DNA of 64,000 bases from Dasyornis broadbenti (GCA_013397935.1 VZRN01005387.1:504555-568554), one strand, 5' to 3'; shown: positions 40,001 to 52,278, numbered from the stretch's first letter. Translations and numbers: made by a program. The notes: generated by a model from the sequence alone, not told the origin.

Positions 40001-41940
40001 TAAAACAAATGTATCATTGTCTGTAGAGGAAATCTAGGCTTAGAAATGCTGACCAAAATTGGAAGTAGATTTTTACATGCATTTTCCTCCTCTCCAAATA
40101 AACAGAAAACACATGAAGCTTCCCTCAGTGTTTGAGTCCTCATATTCTCTTCTGATCTGGCAATGTAAGAGTGTGATCTAGCATCCAGTTTACAACTACT
40201 TAACTCCAGTGAATCCTTTAAATTTCCAATAGAGATATGCTGACACAATTTTGGGGGTTTTGCTTTCTTCTTTTTAGTTAGCATGCTTTTAAACATATTT
40301 TAATACCATTGAAAGTAGCTTGGACAATTGTATATTTCTGTCAACACGTCTCTTTTTTTTTTTCATAAGTTTCCTAATTAGTTCCGATGGAAGAAAGCTA
40401 AAGGGAAAGCAAAGAAAGAGTGAATATGGCTTTGGAGTTATATTTAATATGAAGTGCTCTGGACCAAGTGTTCTGATCCATACCACTACAGATATGGAAA
40501 ACTCATTGAGTGAATGGTTCTACTTCAGTCATACCACAGTAATAAAGAGCAGAATTTGGCTCTACAGTTTTAAATGTTGCAGTTATAAGTTATTTTGGGT
40601 CTTGAGATGTGACACCACTAATTTTTGTTTATATGCCTCACCTTCTTTATATTTGAAAACACAGGAACTTATGGTGGAGTTAAATGATTAATGGTTTGGT
40701 ATCTTGAAAGATACTGTAATATTCAAGTTCCCATCTCACACAGTTCTGGTATTTAAAAAGGGATTTTTGAATTCACCTTTGCCATTCCAGAAATCCCAGC
40801 ATTTTTAAGCATTTCTGCTTTGGCTGTACAGTCTTTCAGTGGCAGTGAAAGTAGCACATGTCACTCTGAACTCTTTTGACTCAAGGACATTCGCTGCTGA
40901 ACTTTGCGCTGTAGTCATTACTGAGAGGAGTAACCCCGTGCAGTGGGTTCCCTATCGGTGCAAAAGTACCAGAATGGAAACTTTCATTTTGATTGCAGAC
41001 TGTCCTGATGAACACTGGCTTCTTTTCACAGGGTTTTCTTGTGGCATTGTCTGTCTTGCCTGCAAGAGGTGGCCTTCAGGCAGCAGTGCAACATGGCCAT
41101 AACCATCTGCATAAGGTCTCCTCCTTCCGGGTCTGGATCTTGTATTTTGTCAAATTTGCCCTGGCAAACAGAGTTGAGTTTTCAAAGCTGATGTGCCTAA
41201 GTTTCACACAAAGAATTAACTCCATCCCAAGAACTAGTGAACACGGCTGTTTGCATGGCTCTTATTTGTTGTTTCCTTGCCATCTGGGATCTTGGCACAG
41301 AACTGGAAGGCTACGAAAGCATCACAACATATATCATTAATCTGCATTTTACTTTTTGAGAAAACTATGCTAGAAGGTAAAATCATTTAGGCAAGCTGCT
41401 TTATGCACTGTAAGGAAGGTCTCACGAAAGACCCTTGATCTGTCAATATATGGGTTATACTAATTTTGCCCCATATAACTACAAGCTGAGATCTTAGTTT
41501 GTGGACCACACAAACAGACCGACTGCATTTCCTTAGCACAGATGCTCTTTCTGGTTACTGCTTACCCTTCCCAGAAATCATGTGGGAGCAGCATGCTAGA
41601 GAAGAGGCGGTGTTCAGAAGAAACAGAAGCTGTCAGGGTGCAGTGACACTGAGCACTGCAGAACCGACAGAAACTGGTGGAGAGAAGCCACATGCTGTGC
41701 TCTTCCCTGATTGTCTTTCTGCCTCTCTCCCTGCTCTTCTAAGCAGGCAGTGTTGGATGTGGGAGGACTTCTCATTGTGTTTTACACTTTGAGCAGGTTG
41801 TCTGTAACCATTTGGGCCTGAGCCGGGTTTTTCAGGAGCTGTTTATTTTAGACTGTATTCCCACATGTGTGTGTTCTGTGGCAACAGCATCGGCTGCTTT
41901 CTGCAGAGGCACTGAGCTGGTTGTCTGAGCAGGCACCGTG

Positions 41941-41968
41941 AATTCTTGATGAACTTTCATCAAGAATT
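41941..41968. repeat. Near-perfect 28-bp palindrome, intron 1
   Basis: Arms AATTCTTGATGAA (41941-41953) and TTCATCAAGAATT (41956-41968) are exact reverse complements around a two-base centre (CT). As RNA it would form a 12-bp stem with a four-base loop. Confidence 0.97.
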
Positions 41969-42361
41969 TTAAGACTAAGGTAATGGCAGCATGGTCAAGC
42001 CTACTAAACACTTGTTCCAACTAGTTGCAGTAAATATATAAAAATATCCTGAAATTCCCTGGGACAAAATCTCTACTTAGCAAAAAGAGGGGTTTTCTGC
42101 AGAAACCTCTTTATATGGTAGCCCCAGCCACGGCACAGGAGGAGTCTATGCTTCTTATACATTCCTGCCTAGTATTCCTGTTATCTAAAGACTCCTAAAG
42201 AACGTCTCTACTTTTTACTTGTTGGCTGAAGTGGCTATCTGAAATCTTTAACATAAATTAGGGAAGCAGTTTCTATTACTTGTCATCTATATAAATTTAA
42301 TAGGTCAGCCATGTTATCTTTGGGGATAGACTAATTACCCTTTTTGTGTTAATTACTTCAT

Positions 42362-42432
42362 GGAACTTGTCATTTCTATGCAACTTGTAATTTCTGTATA
42401 ACTTATCATTGCATCTAACTTGTCGCTTCTAT
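42362..42432 (+). repeat. Degenerate 18-bp minisatellite, four copies, intron 1
   Basis: Four adjacent units beginning near 42362, 42380, 42398 and 42416, each built on AACTTGTCATTTCTAT with one to several substitutions. Confidence 0.85.
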
Positions 42433-42891
42433 GAAAAAATTACATTTCTAGAAATTATTTTAAACTGACTAGTCCTGCTATTTTATGTTTTGTGAATCAC
42501 AGTTTGTGGAAATAAATGAATAGCCAACTACAGACTATTAGCAGAATGTTTGTTCTTATTATTTGGAATTTGTGGTTTGAAGATTGTCCTATTATTATTC
42601 TCTTTCTGGTCTGGAAGTCTTTTAGCAGCAGAACTAGCAGGGAGTAATGAATAATCTTGTTTACGGGTGAATAGTCTCCCAGTCAGCCAGGCAAAGAAAA
42701 ACCATTATTCTAAAAAATAATGAAGAATCTGGTACAAATTATAGAAAAGAGCAAGGGATAAAGGAATGTAGCAATGGTTGACTTATACAGTGAATTGGAA
42801 TTTTTGCTAATATTTCTGGTGACTGGTTCTACATTACTGGTTCCAATTAGTATAGGTATGGCAAACATAGCCATTGGCTACTAGAAGAAAA

Positions 42892-42929
42892 TGTATGGCA
42901 ATTCCTTCAGTGTGTGGCAATTCCTTCAG
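42892..42929 (+). repeat. 19-bp tandem duplication, intron 1
   Basis: Two adjacent copies of TGTATGGCAATTCCTTCAG that differ at one base (A/G at the fourth position). Confidence 0.95.
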
Positions 42930-43429
42930 AACTGTGTGGAACACCTATAGAAAATACTTTATACGCATTAAAATTCTTTTGTCGGTACTCAACAGAGAAG
43001 TTAGACTTGCACACCACTGAAGCTTTTCCTTTGAGAATGTTTAAACATAATTTCTTGAATTTGCAGCTTATGTGGATTTTAAGCAAATTCAGGGGTATAC
43101 TGTAGCATTCGTTCATAATGTGTTAGCTTGCAACAAACATTGGCTATTTGGTTTATGTTTAATAACACGATGGTCCGATGAGAAAAGGAAATGAAAAATT
43201 GCAAGGCTTGAAGAAAAATTTAAAAAGTTCACAAGCATTTTCTTGTGAATATATTGTAAGACATAAGAATTTATGTGCATTCTAGGCTGACTGAGAAAAC
43301 AAGGATTGGTTTGACCAAAAGGTTGAGCTTTTCATATTTGGCAGTGTCAGGAGATTAATAATATGAGCTAGTTAAACTTAACTTTGTTCACATCTGTTAT
43401 TTTCAGTGACATCTGAAGAACTACAGTGA

Positions 43430-43454
43430 CATAGTAAATAGCAAATTTACTATG
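43430..43454. repeat. Perfect 10-bp inverted repeat, intron 1
   Basis: CATAGTAAAT (43430-43439) and ATTTACTATG (43445-43454) around a five-base loop. Confidence 0.97.
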
Positions 43455-44623
43455 AAAAATAGTAATACTGTCTAGGACTGTACACATAGCAAGAAAAAGG
43501 ATACAGGTGTTTCCCATAGCAACTGTGATTTGAATATCACTTTGCCTGGTCTTCTACTCTTTCACGTGTTTGCAAATAGTTGCTCAAATAGTTGAATATT
43601 CACGGGCAGTGAATTTTGGACCGTAAGTTGATATTTGTTGACTTGTAAAATGAATAATAACAGACAATAAATCAGCTATAGTTAATACCACAGTGTAGTT
43701 CAAAGATGTGAAGTCAGGTTTACCAACTCAGCTTTAACATTAAAAGTCCTTTAAAACTTTGTCTTTCCAGATGAAGTGGTTATGAGTTTGCCAACATAAA
43801 AACTGTGGAATAGTCCCAGTGAACAAAACAAGCCTATTGAAATTCTGTTTCCACTCACAAATATACATTAAGGAAGCCATGATCTGTAGGGAGTATGAGA
43901 GTGAGCACCTTAATTTTTCCTAAGAGAAAAGATATGCGGCATGCTAATTGTTTTCTCTTACTGCCTTTCTTGAAGTGGTTGTCCATTCAGTACTTTGTCC
44001 TTTTGCCATGGAGGACTTTTTATATATTAAAGCTTTTTGTTGGTTTTATATATACATATAGACAGGCTTTTTCGTTTATAATAATTTGCATCAATATCCG
44101 TGCAGTAACAGCTCTGGATTTCAACTTCAAATTGTTAGACTCTGAGCACAAATGCAATCTTACTGTATTTGGTCTCTAAAGTGCAACCCAATCAATTTAC
44201 ATTTTAACTTGGAAATAATGAAAGACTGCGATTCTGTCCATTTAGTCTTTGCAGGCAAAGCAGGTACATTTTTCTTTCTCTAACTTGGATGTGAAACTAG
44301 TTTAGATGCTTCCTTATCACTTTGTGTCTGAGAAAGCAGTTCTATGTGATCAGAATGTATTTTTATGTTAGAAACAGACAATTTTCTGGTAGCAGATTGT
44401 TAGCAGATGAATGCTTCTGAAAGTTTTGTGCCAACTTTGAAAATCAGTTCCACTTCTTAGAAATCAGTCATTAAAAGTTTCAATCAGCAAGATCCTCAGC
44501 ATTTGCAAAAATGGTAATTTTTCAGTGTGTAGTCAAGTAGCTTGAAAATCTGATCATAAAAATTCCATTGGGTGGGATGAGCTCTTACATATTTAAAAAT
44601 GAACAATCCTGTTAAAATAATAT

Positions 44624-44646
44624 TATGTGTAACATTATTACACATA
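44624..44646. repeat. Perfect 9-bp inverted repeat 150 bp before exon 2
   Basis: TATGTGTAA (44624-44632) and TTACACATA (44638-44646) around a five-base loop, in the last part of intron 1. Confidence 0.97.
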
Positions 44647-44799
44647 GGAGTAATGTGCAATAAGTCAAAATAGGAAGTAGCTGCTGCTCTGATTAGACAT
44701 ACACTTTTGCAATGGAATTAGAAACCTTTTTGGAGGCTGCATACCACAGAGATGCAAGATGAGTAATGCTTTTTGTTGTTTTGTTTTTAACTTTGTCAG

Positions 44800-44967
44800 C
44801 TGAACCCGTTGATGTGCTAAAAGCATTAGAATTTCACAATTCTCCAGAAGGAGTAACAAGAACAGCAGGATTTTGCACAAACAGAAGGAATTCGAAAGGA
44901 TCGGATGTTGCTTACAGAGTTTCAAAAACTGCACAGCTGAGTGCCCCAACAAAGCAGCTGTACCCAG
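44800..44967 (+). CDS. COL11A1: COL11A1 exon 2: start of N-propeptide
   Basis: The acceptor is a T-rich tract ending tttgtcag at 44799; the donor is CCAG|gtaaga. The 168-nt exon completes a split Ala codon (residue 39) and encodes the beginning of the N-propeptide: PVDVLKALEFHNSPEG, then GFCTNRRNSKGSD and QLSAPTKQLYPG. The human chain has the near-identical PVDVLKALDFHNSPEG and GFCTNRKNSKGSD. Cys64 corresponds to the first of four cysteines that form two disulfides in the TSPN domain. The open frame runs past the donor for about 41 codons, to a stop ending at 45092, but that stretch is hydrophobic intron sequence with no resemblance to the protein. Confidence 0.97.
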
Positions 44968-47900
44968 GTAAGATTGTGAGAAAGCTGTTCCTTTTGTACA
45001 TTACCTTGCTGCCTCTGGTTTTACGGTCTCTGAAGCTTAGCATGAAGTACCACAAAACACTTCTGTTTTTTGTTGGGCCTGCATATGAATGACAGGATGA
45101 GCTCTGTATCCACCAAATAATTCAGTTTTTATTGTCTTCAGTTATAAAGCTCTTCATCAAATTCTGTCACTGCTGGAATTGACTTGTAAGTCATAGTACC
45201 TGTTCTTTCATGACGCTATGTGATGGAAACCTTATTTGGTGGCTTTGGCAAGTTTCCTCCTGTTTTAGTAGTGCATTTAAGAGCAGTAGTACTTCCTGGA
45301 GTAATGCTGCAGTGGTAGAAATGAGTTGTGGTTGGCCATTGCAAAATCATTCCCAGAAGTACCATCTGTTAAAAATTACCTTTGAGTATCTGGATATTTG
45401 AGGGACTAAACAAGGCTAGCTGTGATTCCATCTTCTCTCAAATTTCTCTTAAATGAAATGGTCAAATTTTGGGAAAGATTCTTTGGATGTTGTGGAGAAA
45501 CTTTTATTCCAGTATTTTGCCATCACTTGTCACTTGACTCAAACTGTTGAGGAAAATGCTAGTAAGAATATTCAAAACTAAAATTTTTGAAGGTTTAAAT
45601 TTTCTGTTTTGACACATCATGCGGGGTTTGAACAAGTCATGCAGATTACATGCAGATTAGAAGTGGCAAAGAAAAGTACTTCCTTCTTTTCTTGTCTTTC
45701 AAAGGAGCATTTCTATAGGTATCACTCAGACCTATAAAAGGGTAAAACATGCTTTAATTTGTAATAATAATGTGTTCCCAGAGCAACATGAGAAACACGT
45801 TCAAGAGTAACTTACATATTCCCTTAATTGATCACCTATTATTGATGGAAGACAATCAAAGCAAATTCACTACAGATATAATATTTCTATTATTTTTAAT
45901 ACAGTTCCTTAGGTTTTAATATATCCTCTCAACTAAGTTGAATGAAAAATGTCCTGCTATCCTTTACATCGGTAAAACCATCAAACCAATATTTTGGAGG
46001 TGATTGTGGTAATTACTTCCTTTTCAATCTTGTGGAACAGGCATCCTCTCTCCTCACTACGAGAAATCCTCGTTTTTCAGGTTATTCTTAAAGAAATTTG
46101 AGTGATCGTGTCCCTTTTTCTTAGTGCTCTGTAGAAGATATCCAAGATAAGATCAAGTTGTGAGATATGTCAGCTAAACAATACAAGCTGTAATGCACCC
46201 CGTTCTTGCTTTCGTCTAACTCCTGTAACTCATGAGCAAGTACAAGGTATCCAGCAACTGATTCATCTTTCAAAAAATGAATTTATTATTATTTACCAAC
46301 TTCCCAGAACATAATGAACTTTGATTTCACTGACTAGAAGACGTTATATGACTGTAATATGTAAACTGCTTAGATTTGTGTTGTACTGTTGTTGTACGTG
46401 CTCTTAGTTACCTTTTACAAAAGCATAAAGGAATGACAACCCAGATATATAAAAAGACTTTTCTAGATATTTTCCCTCCAATTCTTACTGTTATTTATAG
46501 TTATTGCTCAAATAGAACCATTCTAATTAAATTTAAAAGGATTTGAGAAGGCTTTGGTAGCTCTTCCAGATATACAACCAGGAACTATATATGCATATAG
46601 TTTTGTATGTTAAATTCAATATATACAGTTTTACACGTTAAAATGTCATTTCTTTTTTGACTTCTTCAATCAAAACTGTGTTTAGAGGAAATTTGCTCAT
46701 AATTGCCCAAAGTAGATTCAAGAGAAAACATTTGGGAGTATTATGTCATAGCAGTGATGACAGAAACCACTGAACCGAGACACACGACTCATTTTCAGTC
46801 ACCTTTTTCAGACAGCTCACTTTTTTTCCCCCTAGAATGTTATCTGTTTGAAGAGCACATGCCCAGACAAGCTGAATTATTATCACCTGCCTTAAGCATT
46901 TTCAACATATCTTTCAGATTAACAATGCAGATAGGGCAAATACTCAGTGCTTTTCAAATAGTTTCTTTGGCCTTTATTGACAGTCATCTTCTCTCTTTTC
47001 CATTTTCTTGTCATCTATTTGCTCTGACATTAAAGGTACAGCACACAGTTAAATTTCCTCTGCTTTACCATCATGAAAAACCTTTATCAACGACTCACCA
47101 GAGTAAATGAAATGTTTCCTATTTGTTGAGCCTTGATCCCTTCAAAATAAAATGTCAAAATGATGCATAAACATGGTCAATATTACTACAGTATTTCAAC
47201 AAGCCTCCATTAAAAAGTTTAAAAAGGGTAGAAAGCACATAAAGTATCATTGCAGCAGGCAATATAAAAAGCGTAAGACTACAGGGTTCTGGTTTGGAAG
47301 AGTAGTATGTCATTTAAAGAGCAAGGAAAATTCTATGTATTTTGTTTACATGTTGTAGTTCAAGAAGTAAAAACTTTTCTTCACGGAAGACTCTAGAATC
47401 TTTGGAGTTTTTCCACAATACCTGTCTTGGAAACAATCCTATATTTTCTCCACTGGAAGAAGAAATTCCAAAATCAGAGTTTGATGAATTCTTGCATGCT
47501 TTAATTCATTACAAAACTGCAAGATATTATTTTATTAAATCTTGTTCTATTATTATATTAAAATGTTTAAGGATATTTTATCCACTCTCCTGCCCACAAA
47601 GCTGCAGTTATGTTCATTGCCGATGTTATTATTAGAGTCTCATCTATTTCTTGTGTGTCAAATCGCAGCTGAAGCCACATGGATCCAGAGCATATTCTGA
47701 ATTTTAGAATCTCACTCTTACACTTTCTTTGTTACTAAGCCTAACAGAGTTTTCCATTAACTGAAATGCAGATTTACCACAAGATTCAACAGGAGCAGTA
47801 CTTCCTTTATAAGCTATATCTGCTTTCAATTTTGTTCAGTTTTAGTTGTAAAGGTGGGAACAGTGTTTGATATATCATCTCTACTTCAAAGAGAAAACAT

Positions 47901-48933
47901 CAAGGAATAAATGAAGATTAATATTCTTTTCTTTTTGCTTAAATCTCCCGTGAAAGAAAACTAGTTACGTATTTTTAATGTTATGCACAATATAATTCTA
48001 GAAAGACTCAAATATATATTGTGAGAGAAACTAAAATAAATTATTATCAAAGGCTATTGAAGTATCTGGGAACCTATTTGCTGTAGTATAGGTGCTTATT
48101 ATTTTGAGTGAAATTCTAGTGCACACTTATAAATTAGAAGGTTTCTAAACAGAAGATGAATTTAAAAATCAATGAATGCGAAACTGCTGTGGTTCTTTCA
48201 TACTTTGTGCCATTACATGAATTCACAACAGACTCAGAGCACCTCTCCTACAAAGACAGGCTGAGAGGGCTGGGCTTGTTCAGCCAGGAGAAGAGAAGGC
48301 TCCAGGTGGACCCTGTTATGGCGGGGCCTTTCAGTAACCTTTGAGTACTCTAAGCCTTTCAGTACTTAAAGACGCTTATAAAAAAGAGGAACAGGGACTA
48401 TTTACATGGGCAGGTAGTGATAGGACAAGTGGGGACGGCTCAAAAGTAAAAGAGGAGAGAGTAATGTTGGATGTTACAAAGAAATTCTTTACTCAGAGGG
48501 TGGTGAGGCACCGGCACAGCTTACCCAGAGAAGTTGTGGATGCCCCAACGCTGAGAGGGTTCAAGGCCAGGCTGGATGGGGCCCTGAGCACCCTGGGATA
48601 GTGCATGGCATCCCCCCATGGCAGGGGGTGGCACAAAATGAGTTTTAAAGTCCCTTTCAACCCAAACCATTCTATGATTGTATGGTTACAGGTTACAGGT
48701 TACGTTTTTAAAAACCTTATGTGTATACCTTTCGGGAATTAAAGGGAGACGAGACAGAAAAAAAGACACAGAAAATGCTCCTAATATAATCTTTTATGTA
48801 CTCACTTTTGAGAAATAGAAAACTCCCACGGTTTGTAAGCTGGATCCTATGTGCTTATAGAAAAAATGTACACTTTTCAAAAATGGTTTCATCTTTTCTG
48901 AATTTATAGCTGTATATATCACTTCATTTACAG
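44968..48933 (+). other. COL11A1: COL11A1 intron 2 (4.0 kb)
   Basis: A GT-AG intron between exons 2 and 3, AT-rich, with a sense-oriented truncated CR1 LINE near its 3' end. A 135-codon open frame at 46703-47110 shows no recognisable protein. Nothing else identified. Confidence 0.9.
48231..48684 (+). mobile_element. 5'-truncated CR1 LINE, sense orientation, in intron 2
   Basis: The sequence follows the 3' end of avian CR1 elements: CAGGCTGAGAG, GAGAAGAGAAGGCTCC, CTTTCAGTACTTAAAG, TCTTTACTCAGAGGGTGGTG, GAGAAGTTGTGGATGCCCC, AAGGCCAGGCTGGATGGGGC, then CCCTTTCAACCC and the terminal ATTCTATGATTGTATG. The frame is broken and no intact reverse transcriptase is present. Internally, GCCTTTCAGTA occurs twice (48326 and 48354), so about 28 bp is inserted or partly duplicated. 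The tail grades into three copies of GGTTACA. CR1 inserts without target-site duplications, so none is expected. Confidence 0.92.
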
Positions 48934-49147
48934 GAGGAGGTTTTCCAGAAGATTTTTCAATATTAATGACAGTAAAACCTAAAAAGGGTATCCAGTCTTT
49001 CCTCCTGTCTATCTACAATGAACAAGGAATTCAGCAAGTAGGTGTTGAAGTTGGTAGATCCCCTGTCTTCCTGTTTGAAGACCAAAATGGAAAACCTGCC
49101 CCAGAAGACTATCCTCTTTTCAGAACAGTCAACATTGCTGATGGCAA
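48934..49147 (+). CDS. COL11A1: COL11A1 exon 3: TSPN (laminin-G-like) domain core
   Basis: The acceptor ends tttacag at 48933 and the donor is GGCAA|gtaagt, phase 2. The 214-nt exon encodes residues 95-166, the beta-sandwich core of the TSPN domain. Diagnostic stretches are GGFPEDFSIL, TVKPKKGIQSFLLSIYNE, VGVEVGRSPVFLFED and KPAPEDYPLFRTVNIADGK, nearly identical to the mammalian chain. The visible substitutions are mild (for example Met where human has Phe before TVKPKKG). The frame is continuous with exons 2 and 4: residue 95 (Gly) and residue 166 (Lys) are both split across junctions. A CR1 element ends about 250 bp upstream, so it lies entirely in intron 2 and does not touch the exon. Confidence 0.98.
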
Positions 49148-51441
49148 GTAAGTGTAAAATTTTAAAATGAGCAGCTTACTGCAGACCTTTCTTATTTGCC
49201 ATTTTTATAAATCGAAAGTGAGGAAATAGTCATAGAAGTTAAACCCACCCAAACTAACCTTATGAAGATTCTTCCTGTGCAATATAGAAAGAAGCTGTTT
49301 TAAAAAGTCTCAAGGAATAGTCTCACTAAAAGAATAGTCTGGTCAATTTGAAGGCGGCAGGCAGAGTGAAGACAAGTTGATAAGACAGCATAGAATTTCT
49401 TCTATCCTAAGCCAAAAGAGCAGATAAATCCAATGGTTTGAAATATCCACATATAAGGAAATCCTGTGGATAAGGCAATCAGGAAAGAATAAGCTGGACA
49501 AGCAATCTGAATTGCTACAAGGATTTATACTGCATCCTCAGTAAAGGGATTAATCTCAAACACCTGTTGCATTAGTAATGCAGTTGTTAATTTTCTGTAG
49601 CTTTGTAGACGAGTAATCAATCTCTGGGAATGTCGTTCTAGCGCTTGTAGAAGGACATTCATTCTTTCAAAGGCTTTTTATCTGCTGTGCTGAAGTCCAG
49701 GAAGAGCAGCCAAAGTCTTCAGAGATATACAGAAATAAATTTTACTAAAGCCAAAGTAAACAACTCAGTAAGGAAGGGCAAAAATTGAGCTATAATGGAA
49801 TATGTTTATAAAACAATAAAGAAGAAAAAAATTTAAAAGTAGTTGTCCTTTTGGCCTAGTATTACTAGACAATGGAAGTGTATGATGAAACCTGGACTTG
49901 ATTCATTTTCCTAGCACAAGAAGTGATTAAAAACCAAGCAGCAAAGTTGGGGGGGGTTTTATGGACTTTTGCTAAAGAAAAAAGCTTTGACATAGATTTC
50001 AGAATTTCACCCAAGATGTTGATAAACTGGCGAAAATGAAGAACTAAAAATGAACTTGGTTTGGTACAGTTTCCTACAGTGAGACTAGACAACGTCTAAA
50101 TCAGCTGGAGGCAATCCTATCCACAGAGAGCTATGATTTCATGCTTTCAGCTTCTACACACTTTCAAAAGATAAGCCAACAATTTTCTTCTGACTCGGCT
50201 ATTTTATGAAGGATCTAGGACAACAATCTTCATCTCAAGCTGAGATATATTTAAAAAGTGTGAACAGTGTAAAGTGCCTGAGGATGCATGGCCAGTTTGC
50301 TTTTATAATGATGATGTTTAACAGCATTCCAGAGAAAACATGGAATTATAGTTCTGGCTCAGTGATACTGTTTAGCAGTCAGATTCCATTAGCTTCAAGG
50401 TGTTCCTTTTGATACACAGCAGCTCTTTGTAACAATGATCTAAGCTTTCTCTCTGATTTAGGCAACCCTAGTGCCACAAATGCCAACTAAATTAATTTGA
50501 TTCCAGCCTTCCTCTTACCAGCCACCAATATGACATACTTTGGCACTTTTCCCCCTGGTCTATCAAAGATTCTTTGCCATTTTGCTCCATTACAGAGTGG
50601 TCTGGTCTTGTTGTTAGATATTTAAGGTGTCATAGCAGAGAGGCTCACTTAATTAGTGTAGTCTGTCATGATTATTGACAAAGTCTCATAAAGAACATAG
50701 CAGAGTTGGGCAAAACATACAAAACTTTATTCTCGAAAGTCTTTAAAATAAATCCACTTGTCAGTATTCTGAATCATTTCATTCACTTTTTGGTGACTAT
50801 TATGTAGGCAAAACTATTGTTGCAGGAATAGTGCCAAGTATTTGTAAAGATGTGTATCAGGAAAAGCATCTATGTTGGAACTGTTGTATGTGTTTGAAAA
50901 ATCTCTATAGCTTTGGGATACATTCGAGTAACCAAAAGAACATTGTCAGATTTTAGTGGTTGACCAGACAGGAAAAACAGTAAATTGCAAATAATAGGTA
51001 TTAACCTGCTGGGTTAATTACATTTGCACAAGTAATTTGGAAAAATCAAACACATTCTTAAAAAAAGAATCTTTTTTCAGATCGTTCAATCTATTAAAAT
51101 GGAAACAGTCCATTCACTTCTAATTTGAGTTTGGTAATGTTCTGTGGTTAAAGCTGCAGAGAAGGTCAGCTTGAACTTCACCTTACAGAAGGTGTTCACA
51201 ACGAGCTCTGGATCAGATTCCTTTGTGCTAAGGGACAGAATGTGTACAGCAAATAGCCAAAACATCACGTACATCCGTGTATGTATGAAAGAAGGAAATA
51301 AAAGGAGACATTTAGTATTTTATCTGTGAATTAATTGGCACATCATCTGCTAAAACCTGATTTGATAAGAATATGATGACCTATGAACTATGTTTTAAAA
51401 ACATAAATTACAGTAGAGTTTTTTTGTTTTTTTTTTAATAG
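49148..51441 (+). other. COL11A1: COL11A1 intron 3 (2.3 kb)
   Basis: The shortest intron here, AT-rich, bounded by gtaagt and a poly-T tract ending aatag. An eight-G run lies at about 49950. No repeat element or other gene recognised. Confidence 0.9.
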
Positions 51442-51604
51442 GTGGCATCGAGTAGCTATCAGTGTGGAGAAAAGGAGTGTTACAATGATTGTTGACTGTA
51501 ACAAAAAAACTACAAAACCACTTGACAGAAGCGACAAAGCAGTTGTGGATACCAATGGCATCACTGTCTTTGGAACCAGGATTCTGGATGAAGAAGTTTT
51601 TGAG
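51442..51604 (+). CDS. COL11A1: COL11A1 exon 4: TSPN domain, continued
   Basis: The acceptor is a long T tract ending aatag at 51441. The exon has 163 nt, starting with the last base of the Lys166 codon and ending exactly at a codon boundary (E220). It encodes WHRVAISVEK, the cysteine-containing strand VTMIVDCNKKTTKPLDRS (Cys185), then VDTNGITVFGTRILDEEVFE, all closely matching human alpha-1(XI). The basic cluster NKKTTK is in the region where human has KKKTTK. The donor GAG|gtacaa departs from the gtaagt/gtgagt of the neighbouring exons at +4 to +6, so it is probably the weakest donor in this set. The frame stays open into the intron until a stop at about 51701. Confidence 0.98.
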
Positions 51605-52259
51605 GTACAAATCAATAATGAACAAAAGGAATTGAGTTGTTTTCTATTGAGTGAGGTGCTTAATGCAAACCAGAATAATTTTTTAGGTCAAATGCTGGTA
51701 TAATGTAGAAACTTTGATTTATAGAACCTGTTAGGATAGGCTGAAGTAGAAGTAAAACAGGGAAGTGTATTGTTGGAAGATTTGATGCATTTTTCTGTCT
51801 TTTATGTTGTATCTGGAAGGGAGTTGCTTTTTTTGTCTTTCTGCCTAATATTGAGATACCTGAGATAAATAGGAGAATTAATCAAGGAAAGTTGTGCAGT
51901 ATGATACTGAATCATTTCATTTCTGTCTCTCTTAAACATTTGCAGATATCTGTGTGTGCTAACAGTATTGGAGAGCAGGGGAGAAGGACCTGGAAAGTTT
52001 TCTGTGTAATATGAATCCCTTGTAGTGTTTATCCCACTTATTGCTCTTTCCAGTAAATGGAACATACTTTGGCAATAAGGACATATATGTTTCCATCATT
52101 TACTGGCCAAGAAGTACATATAGGAAGGGTAAAATGCCTTTAAGGAAGTGTGTAATTGCCAATCATGAGGCCTTTCTGGGTAGAATCCTTATGTCAACAA
52201 TTATTTTTACAGGCTAATTATGAAGCTTCTTAGATCTACACGATTGAGTTTCCTTTTTT

Positions 52260-52278
52260 ACCATTGTTATACAATGGT
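52260..52278. repeat. 8-bp inverted repeat, intron 4
   Basis: ACCATTGT and ACAATGGT around the three bases TAT. A similar short palindrome, TACCATTG/CAATGGTA, lies at about 39726-39743. Confidence 0.85.

Larger units (their letters stand above)
29051..44799 (+). other. COL11A1: COL11A1 intron 1 (15.7 kb)
   Basis: A GT-AG intron. The first 1.2 kb belongs to the CpG island; the remainder is AT-rich. It contains a CTCF-like motif, a G-quadruplex motif, an AAC-rich low-complexity tract, two small minisatellites and four perfect inverted repeats. Moderately GC-rich stretches are at about 35930-36230, 40840-41100 and 41500-41790. I see no exon of another gene in either orientation; the 161-codon minus-strand frame at 35905-36390 has no recognisable family. 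Confidence 0.85.

Noticed and set aside
46703..47110. A 135-codon open frame in intron 2
   Set aside because: Low-complexity hydrophobic and polar mix, no family resemblance, AT-rich intronic composition.
48156..48601. Open frames of 62 and 86 codons in intron 2
   Set aside because: They lie largely in the CR1 LINE 3' region and are incidental frames in repeat sequence.
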